In this document: positions 55,329 through 64,000 of the stretch, piece by piece
Position numbering within the stretch: the stretch's first letter is position 1
Layout: every line of letters starts with the position of its first letter
NCBI GenBank assembly: GCA_019155205.2
Contig: JAHNZQ020000308.1
Coordinates: 3,537,930-3,601,929, forward strand
Direction of reading: 5' to 3'
Length of the DNA stretch: 64,000 nucleotides
Source of the DNA: Gracilaria vermiculophylla
Lineage: Eukaryota > Rhodophyta > Florideophyceae > Gracilariales > Gracilariaceae
Made by a program: the position numbers and the translations under genes
The notes under the pieces: model-generated
Seen by the model: the letters and a program-made list of their open reading frames with translations, nothing else
The model's database searches: none
What the model was told of the DNA's origin: nothing

Positions 55329-56348
55329 TCAGGTGGTACGCGCCAGTGCCGCGAGTGGCGCTTCTGCGCGGTGCGTTTCGGGCGACGTGGGTGCAGCGTG
55401 CGACGCAGCAGACGGTGATGCGTCGACGCCACCAGTGCGGCGCTCGACAATATGCAGCGCCGCGTGATCGTGCGAGACGACGACGGGCGCATGGTCGTGG
55501 TCACCAGCGGGGGCAGCGTCGTGGTCAACAAGGATGACAGCGTCGTCGAGCGTCTGCAGGCCGAGATCGGGGAGCAGAGGCTCGAAAAACGCCCACGCCA
55601 CAGTGGTGCAGCGGGCGGTGGCGCGTTGGGGCGGCGCTTTGCGCGAGGCGAACGCCCTGCCCAGCGAGCAGAAGCGGTCAAACGGAAGGGCGTCGGCGGT
55701 GGCGAGCAGCACGGAACCTACGGCCTCGACGCGCTGCGCGATGTACTCCAGGAACAGCAGCAGCCACAGCAGCGAGTCGTCGGTGTTGAAGTGGCGCGGC
55801 ATGGCGTGGGCGCTGTACTCGCGCACGACGACGGCCGAGCGCGGGAAGAGGCGCGTCTTGGCGGGCGAGTCGTCGACCAGCAGCGTGTTGCGCGGCGTGA
55901 AGTGGCGGCCCAGCTCGGGGTGCGCCCACAGGTCGTGCAGGCTCTTGAGCGAGGCGAAGCGGCCCGAGGCCGCGTCGGGGCGGCAGCGGTCGCGGCACCA
56001 CACGAAGTGCAGGCGGTGCGGCAGCGCGGGCGCCATGCGCAGCTCGCGCGACACGGCCAGCAGCAGCGGCGCGACGGTGCGCGGCAGCGCCGAGCTCCAC
56101 ACGGCCACCGCGTGGCGCCGCAGCGCCAGCGCCAGGAACAGCGGCAGGTGCGGGCGCAGCCACACGGCGTGGCGCCGCGCAAAGGTGCGCCACGGGCGGC
56201 GCGCCGCGCGCGCCGCGCGCGCCGCCGCGCTGCGCGTGGGCGCGCGCTGCAGCAGCACGCCGTGCACGTCCAGCACCACGTGCAGCGGCGTGCGCTCGCG
56301 CGAGCGCAGCCGCGCCGCCAGCGCGTCAAAGTTGGGCGTGGCGCTCAT
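55329..56348 (-). CDS. FCP1/NLI-interacting-factor-like HAD phosphatase
   Basis: 339 residues with a HAD phosphatase domain in the first ~190: [14 protein letters not shown] (Asp27 nucleophile), [17 protein letters not shown] and [14 protein letters not shown] (motif II region), FVWCRDRC, then [21 protein letters not shown] with the motif-III/IV VDD. The usual second Asp of DxDxT is His29 here (D-V-H-G), as plant and algal FCP-like proteins often vary it (DxNG), so dephosphorylation may be weak or altered. The tail beyond ~210 is low complexity and His/Asp/Ala-rich. Coding sequence is extremely GC-rich. An (ATGG)n tract lies upstream of the start. FCP1-type enzymes act on the RNA polymerase II CTD; that target is only a family-level inference. 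Confidence 0.72.
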   Translation of the reverse strand: MSATPNFDALAARLRSRERTPLHVVLDVHGVLLQRAPTRSAAARAARAARRPWRTFARRHAVWLRPHLPLFLALALRRHAVAVWSSALPRTVAPLLLAVSRELRMAPALPHRLHFVWCRDRCRPDAASGRFASLKSLHDLWAHPELGRHFTPRNTLLVDDSPAKTRLFPRSAVVVREYSAHAMPRHFNTDDSLLWLLLFLEYIAQRVEAVGSVLLATADALPFDRFCSLGRAFASRKAPPQRATARCTTVAWAFFEPLLPDLGLQTLDDAVILVDHDAAPAGDHDHAPVVVSHDHAALHIVERRTGGVDASPSAASHAAPTSPETHRAEAPLAALARTT

Positions 56349-56433
56349 CGCGCAGCGCGGCGCGGCGCGGCGCGGCGCCCAGCGCGCGCTGAAGTCTGGT
56401 CTCGCCGACGCGCGGTGCGGTCAGCGGCGAGAG

Positions 56434-56565
56434 AGGATGGATGAATGGATGGATGGATGGATGGATGGATGGATGGATGGATGGATGGATGGATGGATGG
56501 GTGGGTGGGTGGGTGGGTGGGTGGATGGATGGGTGGATGGATGGGTGGATGGATGGGTGGGGCAG
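56434..56565 (+). repeat. (ATGG)n microsatellite
   Basis: About 130 bp of GGAT units passing into GGGT and back, with a short second block at 56630-56646. Frames reading MDGWMDG through it are artefacts of the repeat. Confidence 0.97.
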
Positions 56566-56569
56566 GGGG

Positions 56570-57040
56570 AGCGGCGGCGGCGCGCGGCAGCGAGAGACGG
56601 TGGCGGCGGCGGCGGCGGCGGCGAGAGAGAATGGATGGATGGATGGGACAGGAGGAGCGACGGGGGCGCGCGGCCTAAAGTAGTCGATTGCTCAAGACGT
56701 TGCGCGGGCGGTGCGCAACTTGAAGCAAAAAGGCGACAAGAAATGGGCTACACAAAGTAAAGTGCTGTGCAAAAAGATAGGACCACCCCCAAAATGCAGC
56801 TTCTGGTGAACATGGTTCCCTTTTTTTTATGTATACCACGCTGCACAGATGCGAATAAAACCAGAGCACCAAAACACACACTACATTCAACATAAAACAT
56901 TTGTGTAACATTACAAAAATAAAAATAAATTTTATAGCTGTTCCAAAAGATAGGTCCACTTTAGGTAAGCGTTCAATATTTAATTCTCAACGGCTAATTT
57001 AATTCCAAAACATGTTTGCCTATTTTATATAAACAAGATT
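56570..57040. other. Spacer between the microsatellite and the nested transposons
   Basis: AT-rich after ~56760. No gene is visible. It ends at the split solo LTR. Confidence 0.5.
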
Positions 57041-57059
57041 TGTAGTACAGTGGCTCCTA
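57041..57059 (+). repeat. Split solo LTR, 5' piece
   Basis: TGTAGTACAGTGGCTCCTA equals the first 19 bases of the LTR family at 58947 (minus strand). The rest continues at 62375-62914. The flanks AGATT (57036-57040) and ATATT (62915-62919) form a 5-bp target duplication with one mismatch. Confidence 0.75.
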
Positions 57060-57419
57060 ATACCCGTTCTACGAGTTGACAGAAATGATGACGGAAATTT
57101 TTTGGCGCCGGACATTGCTTGTTTTCACCCGTAAAACTGTTCTCACAGTTCTGGAAACCAGGGCCGCAGCTTCCCTCCCCATGCAAAACGAGAGGTCGGG
57201 TTCACATTCGGCATCATCATGCGCCAACATCACCTGCACGTTTGCCTCGAACTTCTTCAAAGGTCCTGTTCAGCAAAACCCCCCGCACAAAAAGAGCAAC
57301 AGAAATGACTCCAACATACTGCCGTTCATGTCCTGTACAATACTCTTGCGGCGTCTTCTCTAACGCAAACAGTCTCAGTTCCGCGAACATTACATCCTCG
57401 TTATTCTTTTGACAGCCAT

Positions 57420-58361
57420 CAGCACATCACCCTCTTATCCAGAGATCTATTCAAGCGCATGTACCGCGTAAGCAAAAAACAGTTTGAGCTGTTACAGTCC
57501 ATACTGCGTATCACACTTTGAAAAAAGCAGAGGACGCATTCGGTTATATCATAAGCGGTGTCACCTGCGGTGATGATGTTCATTACGCTTCGACTCCTCG
57601 CTGGCGCCAGCTACTTGGATCTACACCGGCTATATGAATTAGCTGTCAGTACCATCTATCGCGTTTTCGAGCAAACACTCACTGTGCTAAACATCATTTT
57701 ACCTCCCATATATTTTTCAGCTACGGCTTCATGCTGCTGTTCCAGTGCAGAACGTTACAAACGCATGCGCAAAACACCATTTTCTGGTGTCCTCGCTGCT
57801 CTAGACGGACTCGCTGTTGAGATACGACAGCCTTCTTTGTCAGACGTTCCCGACTAAATGAAGTATTAAAACCGAAAAGGATTTTTCGTCGTTGTCGTAC
57901 AAGCCGCGTTCGAAGCAAACTACAAGTTTTGCGTTCTATCTGCTCGTCACGCGGGTGGAGCTCACGACTCAACCGCATTCCAGGCTACAAAGCTTTTCAA
58001 GCTGCTGAAAATTGACCTTCTGCCTCACTGGGCAACAGTGCTTACATATGACGCCTACGCAATCGAAGGAAGAGTAATGACGCCGTACTCTGGAAAAAGA
58101 CTCACGCCGGCGCAGGATTCTTTCAATTATTATCATTCTCCAATAAGAATAACGGCGGAACAAGCCTCTTGTATGTTAGTTTGCAGTTTTGGTATTTTTT
58201 GGTTCGCGCTGCGCTTTTCTGTGGCGAAGTGTACACTGATAATTCTGGTTACCGCAAAGCTACACAACTTTATTATTGATGATGCAGATTCGGATCTCTT
58301 CGAAATAATATCTCCTCATGATCGTAATCGTGTCCAACGTTCCCCTGTTGTGCATCTTTAA
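57420..58361 (+). pseudogene. Harbinger transposase (DDE_Tnp_4), decayed
   Basis: Readable blocks in order are LFKRMYRVSKKQFELLQ (57451 region), MFITLRLLAGASYLDLH and VSTIYRVFEQTL, then GVLAALDGLAVEIRQP with the first catalytic Asp. A frame change and an in-frame stop follow, then NRKGFF, GGAHDSTAF with the second Asp, and FNYYHSPIRITAEQASCML with the catalytic Glu, ending in AKLHNFIIDD. This is the DDE nuclease of the PIF/Harbinger superfamily. Several stops and at least one frameshift make it non-functional. The N-terminal frame 57076-57363 may be its degraded start. Confidence 0.85.
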
Positions 58362-58393
58362 AATAATCTTTACATAGAAAGAGACACACACAG

Positions 58394-58947
58394 TGTGGTA
58401 CTGTCAGCCCTCCTGTCGAGGTAGTAAAGCACAACGTCCGTTAGGAGTTTTCGGTGACTCCAAAGGCGCGTATTCTCAAAGGTGGTCTCCGGTATCCGCT
58501 GTCGCGAGCCGGGGGAGTTCTGAAAGGGATCCGCAAACACCACGCGGAGGGGGAGGTTCACTGAGCGGACAATGCTCCTACAGGCGCTGCTATGATGCGA
58601 CCTGGGGATCGGCGGCTTAGAAACCTGCGTGAATAGACAAGAGACTCCAACCGGAAAATGTATAAGAAGACTCAAGGGTGCTTGTCTGTACTTCCCCAAA
58701 GGTGGAGCTCAACCGGCAGCTTAAATATCAAGCCGAGAGCCCACCTCGGCAGGTCTCACTACTGTGCTAATTACCTGCATAAAATATCTAAAATAAATAA
58801 TAAATTCTACCGTACCTCAAGGATACTGTAGCGCACGCGGTCGAGATTATGCACCACGTGGCCCAGCTAGTAAACTACGAACCCTCCTTAGGAATATTAT
58901 ACCTTAAGGCCAAACCACCGTATTTCCGTAGGAGCCACTGTACTACA
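58394..58947 (-). repeat. Solo LTR nested in the Harbinger element
   Basis: A full-length 554-bp copy of the LTR at 9601-10156, in minus orientation, starting TGTAGTACAG at 58947 and ending ACCACA at 58394. Flanks CACAG (58389-58393) and CATAG (58948-58952) form a 5-bp target duplication with one mismatch. Confidence 0.85.
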
Positions 58948-58952
58948 CATAG

Positions 58953-59921
58953 ACCGAGACAGTGGCAGAGAGAAAACACAAAAATGAGAGATAATTTAGC
59001 GCAAAGCCTTCAACGATACGGCTACATTCGTCGGCGCCATTGTAGTGCAATAGCCCGTCGAGGGTATGCCGCAATGGGTCTTCATAAGGATTTAATCCGC
59101 TCCCGGCTACCACAACCGTGGTTATGAATAGTATTAGCTTCACTAGCCCCATTTAGGGGTGCCCCTAGGAAGGGTAGTAATTGAGGCCACGTGTGCCGAT
59201 ATTGGCCCGATGACGGGTGCGCCGTGACAAGCCTGCCACGGTTGCACATCTGTACTACAGTAGCCGGCCTTGCCGGGTGGCTNNNNNNNNNNNNNNNNNN
59301 NNNNNNNNNNNNNNNNNNNNNNNNNNNNNNNNNNNNNNNNNNNNNNNNNNNNNNNNNNNNNNNNNNNNNNNNNNNNNNNNNNCTCGTGTCGACCCTATCA
59401 GAGGGCTCTCTCGCTGTGCCACCTCTCATTGAGAGCAAGCTTGAACACCTTGGTGGTGCTTCCGCGACGCGGCTCGTGTCTGTGCCACGTTCGTAGTTTG
59501 CACTACAGCCATCACCGTCATCATTGACGTGGCGATCCCAACACCACCATATCTGAAGCAGGTGGCATAGTCCTACATTGGGTTGCTCTTTCAAATAAGC
59601 ACATATGGTCTCTTACCCTTCGAGCTGTGAATGGATTGGCCGTCAGGAAATCAAGCCCACACAGCTCTACGTGATGCAAAGGGATTCAGGCATCAGATAC
59701 AACTTGATTTGGAAGAACCGACTGTTTCCGCTGGTCGTGGCGCGAAGTAGCACGCTGTAAAGTGTAGTGTTCCTCCAAAATGGGAAACAGGTTGGCCCGA
59801 CATTCGAACATAGTCGCCTCGCACACACACATACAGACAAGACAACGGGTGGCCCACAACAATATGCCTTACCCCTCCCTTCCGCTCTTGATGGTGATGA
59901 TAGCGCAGTCAAGACCCGTAG
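58953..59921. other. Internal Harbinger region, unassigned
   Basis: No gene is recognised here. The assembly gap interrupts it, so another insertion could be hidden. Confidence 0.4.
59283..59382. other. Assembly gap
   Basis: Exactly 100 N, the conventional length for a gap of unknown size. Confidence 0.99.
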
Positions 59922-60638
59922 TTAGAACTTCGGCAAAGTCTGTGGAACTCCTCGTTCACTCATGCAGCTCATGGCATCTGCTTCTATGCCTTTTCTGATC
60001 GCATCATATTCAGTGTCTTCCGCCGCCAATGCTACAACCCAAACACCAGCAAAAGAATCCCCGGCCCCGGAATGTTTATCAATGCACTTTTGATTGCATA
60101 TGACTTAAAAATCACCGACTACTAGTACATCTTTGACAAATGAGAAGCTCCGTACACTGTTCTCTCCCCGAGTAAACAAGACAGAAGCTCCTTTCCTGCA
60201 TGCTCGCAACAGTGATACGGCGCATTCATCAAGCCGGCCGTTACATCTCAAACTGCAAGCCATCATGCGAAGTTCCGCTTCATTTGGAGAGATGTACTTT
60301 ACGGCATGAAGCGCGTTTGCTTGAACGATTTGCGTGCATTTATGAAAACTTATTTGTTCGTACCACACGGGAACCTCTGCTTATCAACATTGGAACACAA
60401 TCTAGCGCAACTGAGAAGGACTGAAATTTGCGTCGAGAAGGGTGATACGATCTTTTCTCAGCAACAAAACAATACCTTGGTGCGCCTCTTCTGCGAGTGA
60501 AACGCCCTCCTGATGTTCATCCCCTTGGGAAACATGTCCGTCAGATCGGCCACCCCAACCTAACAGAACTGCGATTGTCTGTCCTGATTCTGACTCTGTT
60601 TTCATGGTTGTGGGTTTGTCCATCGAGAGGTATGTCAT
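59922..60638 (-). pseudogene. PfkB-family kinase remnant, pseudouridine-kinase-like
   Basis: One minus-strand frame can be followed from ~60638 to the stop at 59922 through several in-frame stops. It reads LLDANFSPSQLR, VPVWYEQISFHKCTQIVQAN, then YISPNEAELRMMA and SVLFTRGENSV, then after another stop the PfkB signature GAGDSFAGVWVVALA with its catalytic Asp, and MSCMSERGVP near the end. The VWYE...SPNEAEL pattern resembles eukaryotic pseudouridine kinases. The stops sit where TAG, TGA and TAA would each be one C-to-T change from CAG, CGA and CAA. The N-terminal substrate domain is poorly readable. It lies inside a transposon, so it may be a captured host gene. Confidence 0.7.
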
Positions 60639-60791
60639 TCAGTGCAAAGAAGCAGAGTAGTTCGGCAATCACTGGAATTGTGGGCGCTTTTGGTGACTCG
60701 GTCTTCGTCCGTTTCAATTGGCAGATCAGAGTGAAAACATATACAAGAATGGGATGGTGAGAAGTTGTCGCGACTACAACTAAATTTGCAA

Positions 60792-62201
60792 CTACTCTGG
60801 ACTACGATTCTGCATTAGTTTCTTCAATATACGTTGCAGAACGTGCTTCTCGGCGTCATGCGAAGCTTGCGCTATCATCTGCTTTGTCTTCGAAATGGCG
60901 TATAAATTAGAAGATATAGCACGAGCCTGTGCATCTTGAGCCTCGAATAGCAACTCATCTCTTTCGGTCACCTGGAGCTCTTTTGCTACATTGTTGTTCT
61001 CAGGACTTAGCGCGGCTACCAAGCTGTCGATCCCGACGACATGACTTTCCTGTGCATTCGTCTTTCTCTTCTTCGGCGACGACTTATAAATCCTTCCCTC
61101 GAATCCATGCCCCGGCATGCCACTTTCCACACCTTCCTCTCTTTGGGCATCCTCCGGAAGAACTCGGGTCGCCAACAGCTCTAGAATGGGATTACGTTTC
61201 AGGAAGCAGAACGCATACATAATGTACGCCTTTCCATCAGCAAAGGGTGCCAATGCCTCAGGATCGCCCTGACTTGTGTTGTGGTACTGCGCAATGCATG
61301 TACCATACGCACTCTTGAACGCCGACCACTTTCTGCTAAGGACTCCTCCATCTCTCACATGTGGCCTCTGTGCGGGGTCTATCATACATATATCACTGGC
61401 AGTTACACCTCGAGCCAGAACGTCAACCGCCCTGGGTCTGAACCCAGAATCATTGTACAGAGGAGCAGTGTGCTCACTCCATGGATTCACGGTTTCCATA
61501 TCCAATTGTTCACGGTTCTTACATTCCATCAAAAGTTGTCTCGCATAAGTCATTCGTGTATCGGCTATAACATGTTGAAGTCTACAAAAATCATTTGCCT
61601 CAAAATCCAGGCTCCTGCCATCCGCGGACAAAGTAATCGGAGGTTCAGTTTCACTATGATTTGGGGCATTGGCCGCTATTCTACCATTCTGTACCACTGG
61701 AATATCTCCACGAACCCACTCAATGGACTCCGAGTTGTTCGAAGCACGTTTAATTCGAACTGTCGTTGTGAGCATATGGCGCAGAGAAGATAGAACCGTA
61801 ATGTTTGGCGATGCCCCTGATACGAACGATTGAAGTTGCTTTAAGGTAATTGGTCGCTGAACCATTTTCGCACCCAACACCTGCTGCTTGGTTTTGAGCC
61901 TTGCGTTATGAGCTCCAAGGATTTTCAGAGCTTTCATAGCAAGCTTGCATCTAATATTGTCAAAGCGGGCTTCAGAAAGTAGATGACATGCTTCTTCTAC
62001 GTTGACTGGTGGCTGACTGTTCGGGACGTCATTGTCTTCAGCAGATTCGTGTTCAGCTGTTGCGGAAACAACATGACGGCGTGCAAAAACTTCGTCAGGA
62101 TGTGGCGGGGATGATGCAGTCGGTGTTGCCGTTGCGGATAGTGACGGAGCAGCGCTAATTGCGAAACAACCGGGGAGAACGTGTGCCAGGCCTCTTTGCA
62201 A
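60792..62201 (-). CDS. Harbinger accessory protein, Myb/SANT-like
   Basis: An intact 469-residue frame opposite the decayed transposase. The Harbinger accessory signature lies at ~residues 285-350: RKWSAFKSAYGTCIAQYHNT, then FADGKAYIMYAFCFLKRNP and LLATRVLPEDA. This is a trihelix-like DNA-binding fold that in known Harbinger elements binds subterminal repeats and imports the transposase into the nucleus. Upstream is a helical region (HLLSEARFDNIRCKLAMKAL) and downstream a basic stretch (KSSPKKRKTN) that could serve as a nuclear localisation signal. The C-terminus is a probable coiled coil. The ATG at 62201 lies ~170 bases inside the right terminal repeat. Confidence 0.7.
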   Translation of the reverse strand: MQRGLAHVLPGCFAISAAPSLSATATPTASSPPHPDEVFARRHVVSATAEHESAEDNDVPNSQPPVNVEEACHLLSEARFDNIRCKLAMKALKILGAHNARLKTKQQVLGAKMVQRPITLKQLQSFVSGASPNITVLSSLRHMLTTTVRIKRASNNSESIEWVRGDIPVVQNGRIAANAPNHSETEPPITLSADGRSLDFEANDFCRLQHVIADTRMTYARQLLMECKNREQLDMETVNPWSEHTAPLYNDSGFRPRAVDVLARGVTASDICMIDPAQRPHVRDGGVLSRKWSAFKSAYGTCIAQYHNTSQGDPEALAPFADGKAYIMYAFCFLKRNPILELLATRVLPEDAQREEGVESGMPGHGFEGRIYKSSPKKRKTNAQESHVVGIDSLVAALSPENNNVAKELQVTERDELLFEAQDAQARAISSNLYAISKTKQMIAQASHDAEKHVLQRILKKLMQNRSPE

Positions 62202-62374
62202 CTACCAAGTAAATTCTCTCAGTTTCCGTCAACATCACCTTGTCGGCGAAACCTTTTGCCCTGCCGACAATGTGATGATGGCGGAAACCAAGTACTGTAA
62301 CGCGTGGACTTCGTATTGGTCACACAGAGTTTCCAGTTTCGTCATCTTTTCCTGTGACAACTCGTAGAACGGGC

Positions 62375-62914
62375 CTAAGGAAAAAACGGTGGTGTGGCTT
62401 TATGGTATAATATTCCTTAGGAGGGCTCGTATTTTATTAGCTGGGCCACGTGGTGCATAATTCTGCCCGCGTGCGCTCCAGTATCCTTAAGGGACGGTAG
62501 AATTATTATTTTATTTTTGTTAATTTTGTTCAGGTAATTACTACAGTATTGAGACCTGCCGAGGCGGGCTCCCGGCTTGATACTTAATCTGCCGGTTCAG
62601 CTCCGCCTCTGGGGAAGTAAAGACAAGCACCCTTGAGTCTTCATCTACTTTTCCACTTGGAGTCTCTCGTCGATCAACTCAGGTTTCTAAGCCGCCGATC
62701 CCCAGGTCGCATCATAGCAGCGCCTGTAGGAGCATTGTCCGCCCAGTGTACCTCCCCCTCGGCTTGGTGTTTGCGGATCCCCTTTCAGAATTCCCCCGGC
62801 TCGCGACAGCGGATACCAGAGACCACCTTTAGAAACACGCACCTTTGGAGTCAACAAAAACTCTTAATTGACGTTGTGCTTTACTACCTAGAGAGGAGGG
62901 CTGACAGTACCACA
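62375..62914 (+). repeat. Split solo LTR, main piece
   Basis: Matches 9601-10156 and 58394-58947 in reverse orientation from CTAAGGAAAA to CTGACAGTACCACA. Its first 19 bases are at 57041-57059; the Harbinger element separates the two parts. Confidence 0.8.
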
Positions 62915-62966
62915 ATATTGTCTACCAGAAATAAATGATTTTAAAAAGTAAGAAGCTTTTCTCACT

Positions 62967-63426
62967 ATGGGTAGAGGTAAGCAACTTTCTGAAGAAGAAA
63001 AAAGAAAAATTACGGCACTACATATCGTAGATGAGAGCTCTAGAGACATTGTCAAAGGAATAGGAAGGTTTAAAACGGTCGTCTTAAACTACGTAAATAA
63101 GAGAAACAACTTTGGAAAGTCAAAAATCCCAGGAAGGCTGACAAAAATGACTGCAGCAATTGCGCGACGTGTGGTTCGGGAGGCAGTGACGACATCGAAT
63201 TCATCGAATTCTGTTCGTCAAGCACTCGATCTGTCTCTCAGTGCTTCTACCGTACGTGATCTCCGAATCTGAACCCAACCGAGAATCTGTGGAGGATATT
63301 GGCGCGCAAAGTTTATTGCGGTGGAAGGCAATCTAACACTCTCAGAGAGTTGCAGAATACTATTACTCAAGAATAGAATCCTATTCAGAAGGAAGCGTTA
63401 CATAATTTAGTTAATTCTATTGTGGT
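62967..63426 (+). pseudogene. Tc1/mariner transposase remnant with the core deleted
   Basis: The first frame (MGRGKQLSEEEKRKITALHI, IGRFKTVVLNYVNKRNNFG, ALDLSLSASTVRDL) is the paired helix-turn-helix DNA-binding domain of Tc1-like transposases. At ~63262 it passes directly into PNLNPTENLWRILARKVY, the conserved C-terminal end around the third catalytic residue (in another frame), continuing NPIQKEALHNLVNSIV after a TAG where Trp is usual. About 150 codons with the first two catalytic Asp are missing. It cannot catalyse transposition. Confidence 0.85.
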
Positions 63427-64000
63427 ATAACCAACAGCGGTTATGGACCAATCGGGGGTGTTAGTATGAAACCTTGGCTGTAGGGAGCTCCCGATGGGCT
63501 CGACATAGAAGGGGAATAGAGGATACTCGTAGGGTCTGTGGCCGCACCAACCACTAGAGGTGCAAGATAACCGTCGTGTTCTACGCCCCTGCTTGATAGA
63601 TGCAGTGGGTCGTAACGCGCGGTTTAAAAATACCTGCGAAGCTCTTGGGTAAACCAACTGGTCGACTGTAGAAACGAGAAGGTCAAGCTAGTGCCCAGGA
63701 GGTGCGTACCTTTACCATGCAGGGGAAGGAGACTCACGTTCCCTTAAGGATGGACGGGCTGGGCTCCTCGTGGACATAGCACGCTACGTGTGCACGTCTT
63801 GAGGTATACCCTAATGGTGCACCTCAACTATTGTAGTTATTAATTAGAACTATTTCTAAAAATTATAGTTCAATATTTGGACATAACGTCCTGGTATACA
63901 GCCACACGTGACCCAACCAACTTGTATTTTGCGCACCCCCCTGGTAGAAAAACACGCCATTAAATACCAAAACTCACTACACGACATCTATGCAGAACCG
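63427..64000. other. Unassigned right edge
   Basis: No convincing frame. Possibly more transposon-derived sequence, with AT-rich stretches from ~63830. Confidence 0.4.

Larger units (their letters stand above)
57060..62374. mobile_element. PIF/Harbinger DNA transposon with nested insertions
   Basis: The left end (57060 on: TACCCGTTCTACGAGTTG) and the right end (62374 inward, minus strand: CCCGTTCTACGAGTTG) form inverted repeats with 16 identical core bases and similar subterminal sequence (GATGACGGAAA / GATGACGAAAC). CCTA lies just outside both ends, fitting a 3-bp CTA target duplication. The left side encodes a Harbinger transposase (plus strand), the right side a Myb/SANT-like accessory protein (minus strand), the usual two-gene Harbinger layout, here convergent. 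A solo LTR, an assembly gap and a broken PfkB kinase lie between them. Confidence 0.75.

Noticed and set aside
56441..56683. MDGWMDG repeat ORFs
   Set aside because: Translation of the microsatellite only.
55452..56760. Long plus-strand ORFs opposite the FCP1-like gene
   Set aside because: GC-rich antisense frames, partly running into the ATGG microsatellite.
57041..58947. 19-bp perfect inverted match suggesting a 1.9-kb DNA transposon
   Set aside because: Both ends are the start of the same LTR family in opposite orientations; target duplications and the CCGTTCTACG repeats support the nested model instead.
58394..58947. Reading the 550-bp repeat as a MITE
   Set aside because: TG...CA ends, 5-bp target duplications and its place before gag at 9445 favour an LTR.
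1..64000. tRNA, rRNA and CRISPR arrays
   Set aside because: I looked for GGTTCGA-type T-arms and repeat-spacer patterns by eye and found none that fold or repeat convincingly; a covariance-model scan would be decisive.

Overview
The window is nuclear DNA from a eukaryote, and the best fit is a red alga, probably a florideophyte. The evidence is a set of compact genes that are intronless or carry one short intron (about 83, 98, 144 and 224 bases), a hedgehog-type Hint protein, peroxin 13 without a visible SH3 domain, a secreted subtilisin with a long Ser/Thr/Pro tail, and dense Ty3/gypsy and Harbinger debris. The lineage is an inference from gene content. A run of 100 N at 59283-59382 shows this is a draft scaffold.

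Layout. 1-12.3 kb is a graveyard of Ty3/gypsy elements. It holds a plus-strand reverse-transcriptase fragment with a foldback junction, a minus-strand chromodomain element with its 5' LTR at 9601-10156, and an older gag-protease fragment that this element entered. 12.6-24.5 kb is a gene block: secreted subtilisin, two small putative mitochondrial proteins, PEX13, a PTPS-like enzyme, ribosomal protein eS12 and a monoglyceride-lipase-like hydrolase. At 24.7-26.9 kb, divergent from the lipase across a GC-rich repeat, is a fusion of a nucleotidyltransferase with a JmjC-like cupin. About 6 kb without a convincing gene follows. 33.0-54.6 kb is a second gene block: C2H2 zinc-finger protein, Hint-domain protein, a disordered protein, PP2A B'' subunit, HERP-like ERAD protein, an RluA-type pseudouridine-synthase homologue lacking its catalytic Asp, RRP5 and WDR82/Swd2. 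An FCP1-like phosphatase lies in a very GC-rich patch at 54.6-56.5 kb, next to an ATGG microsatellite.

57.0-63.4 kb is nested transposon sequence. A solo LTR (57041-57059 plus 62375-62914) is split by a 5.3-kb PIF/Harbinger element. That element carries a decayed transposase, an intact Myb/SANT-like accessory ORF, a second solo LTR of the same family and a broken pseudouridine-kinase-like PfkB gene. A Tc1/mariner remnant with its core deleted lies just beyond.

The single-copy genes are mostly housekeeping: ribosome biogenesis and translation (RRP5, eS12), transcription and chromatin (WDR82, FCP1-like), ER quality control (HERP), peroxisomes (PEX13) and mitochondria. They do not form one pathway. 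The least familiar architecture is the nucleotidyltransferase-cupin fusion; the clearest structural story is the nested Harbinger/LTR block.
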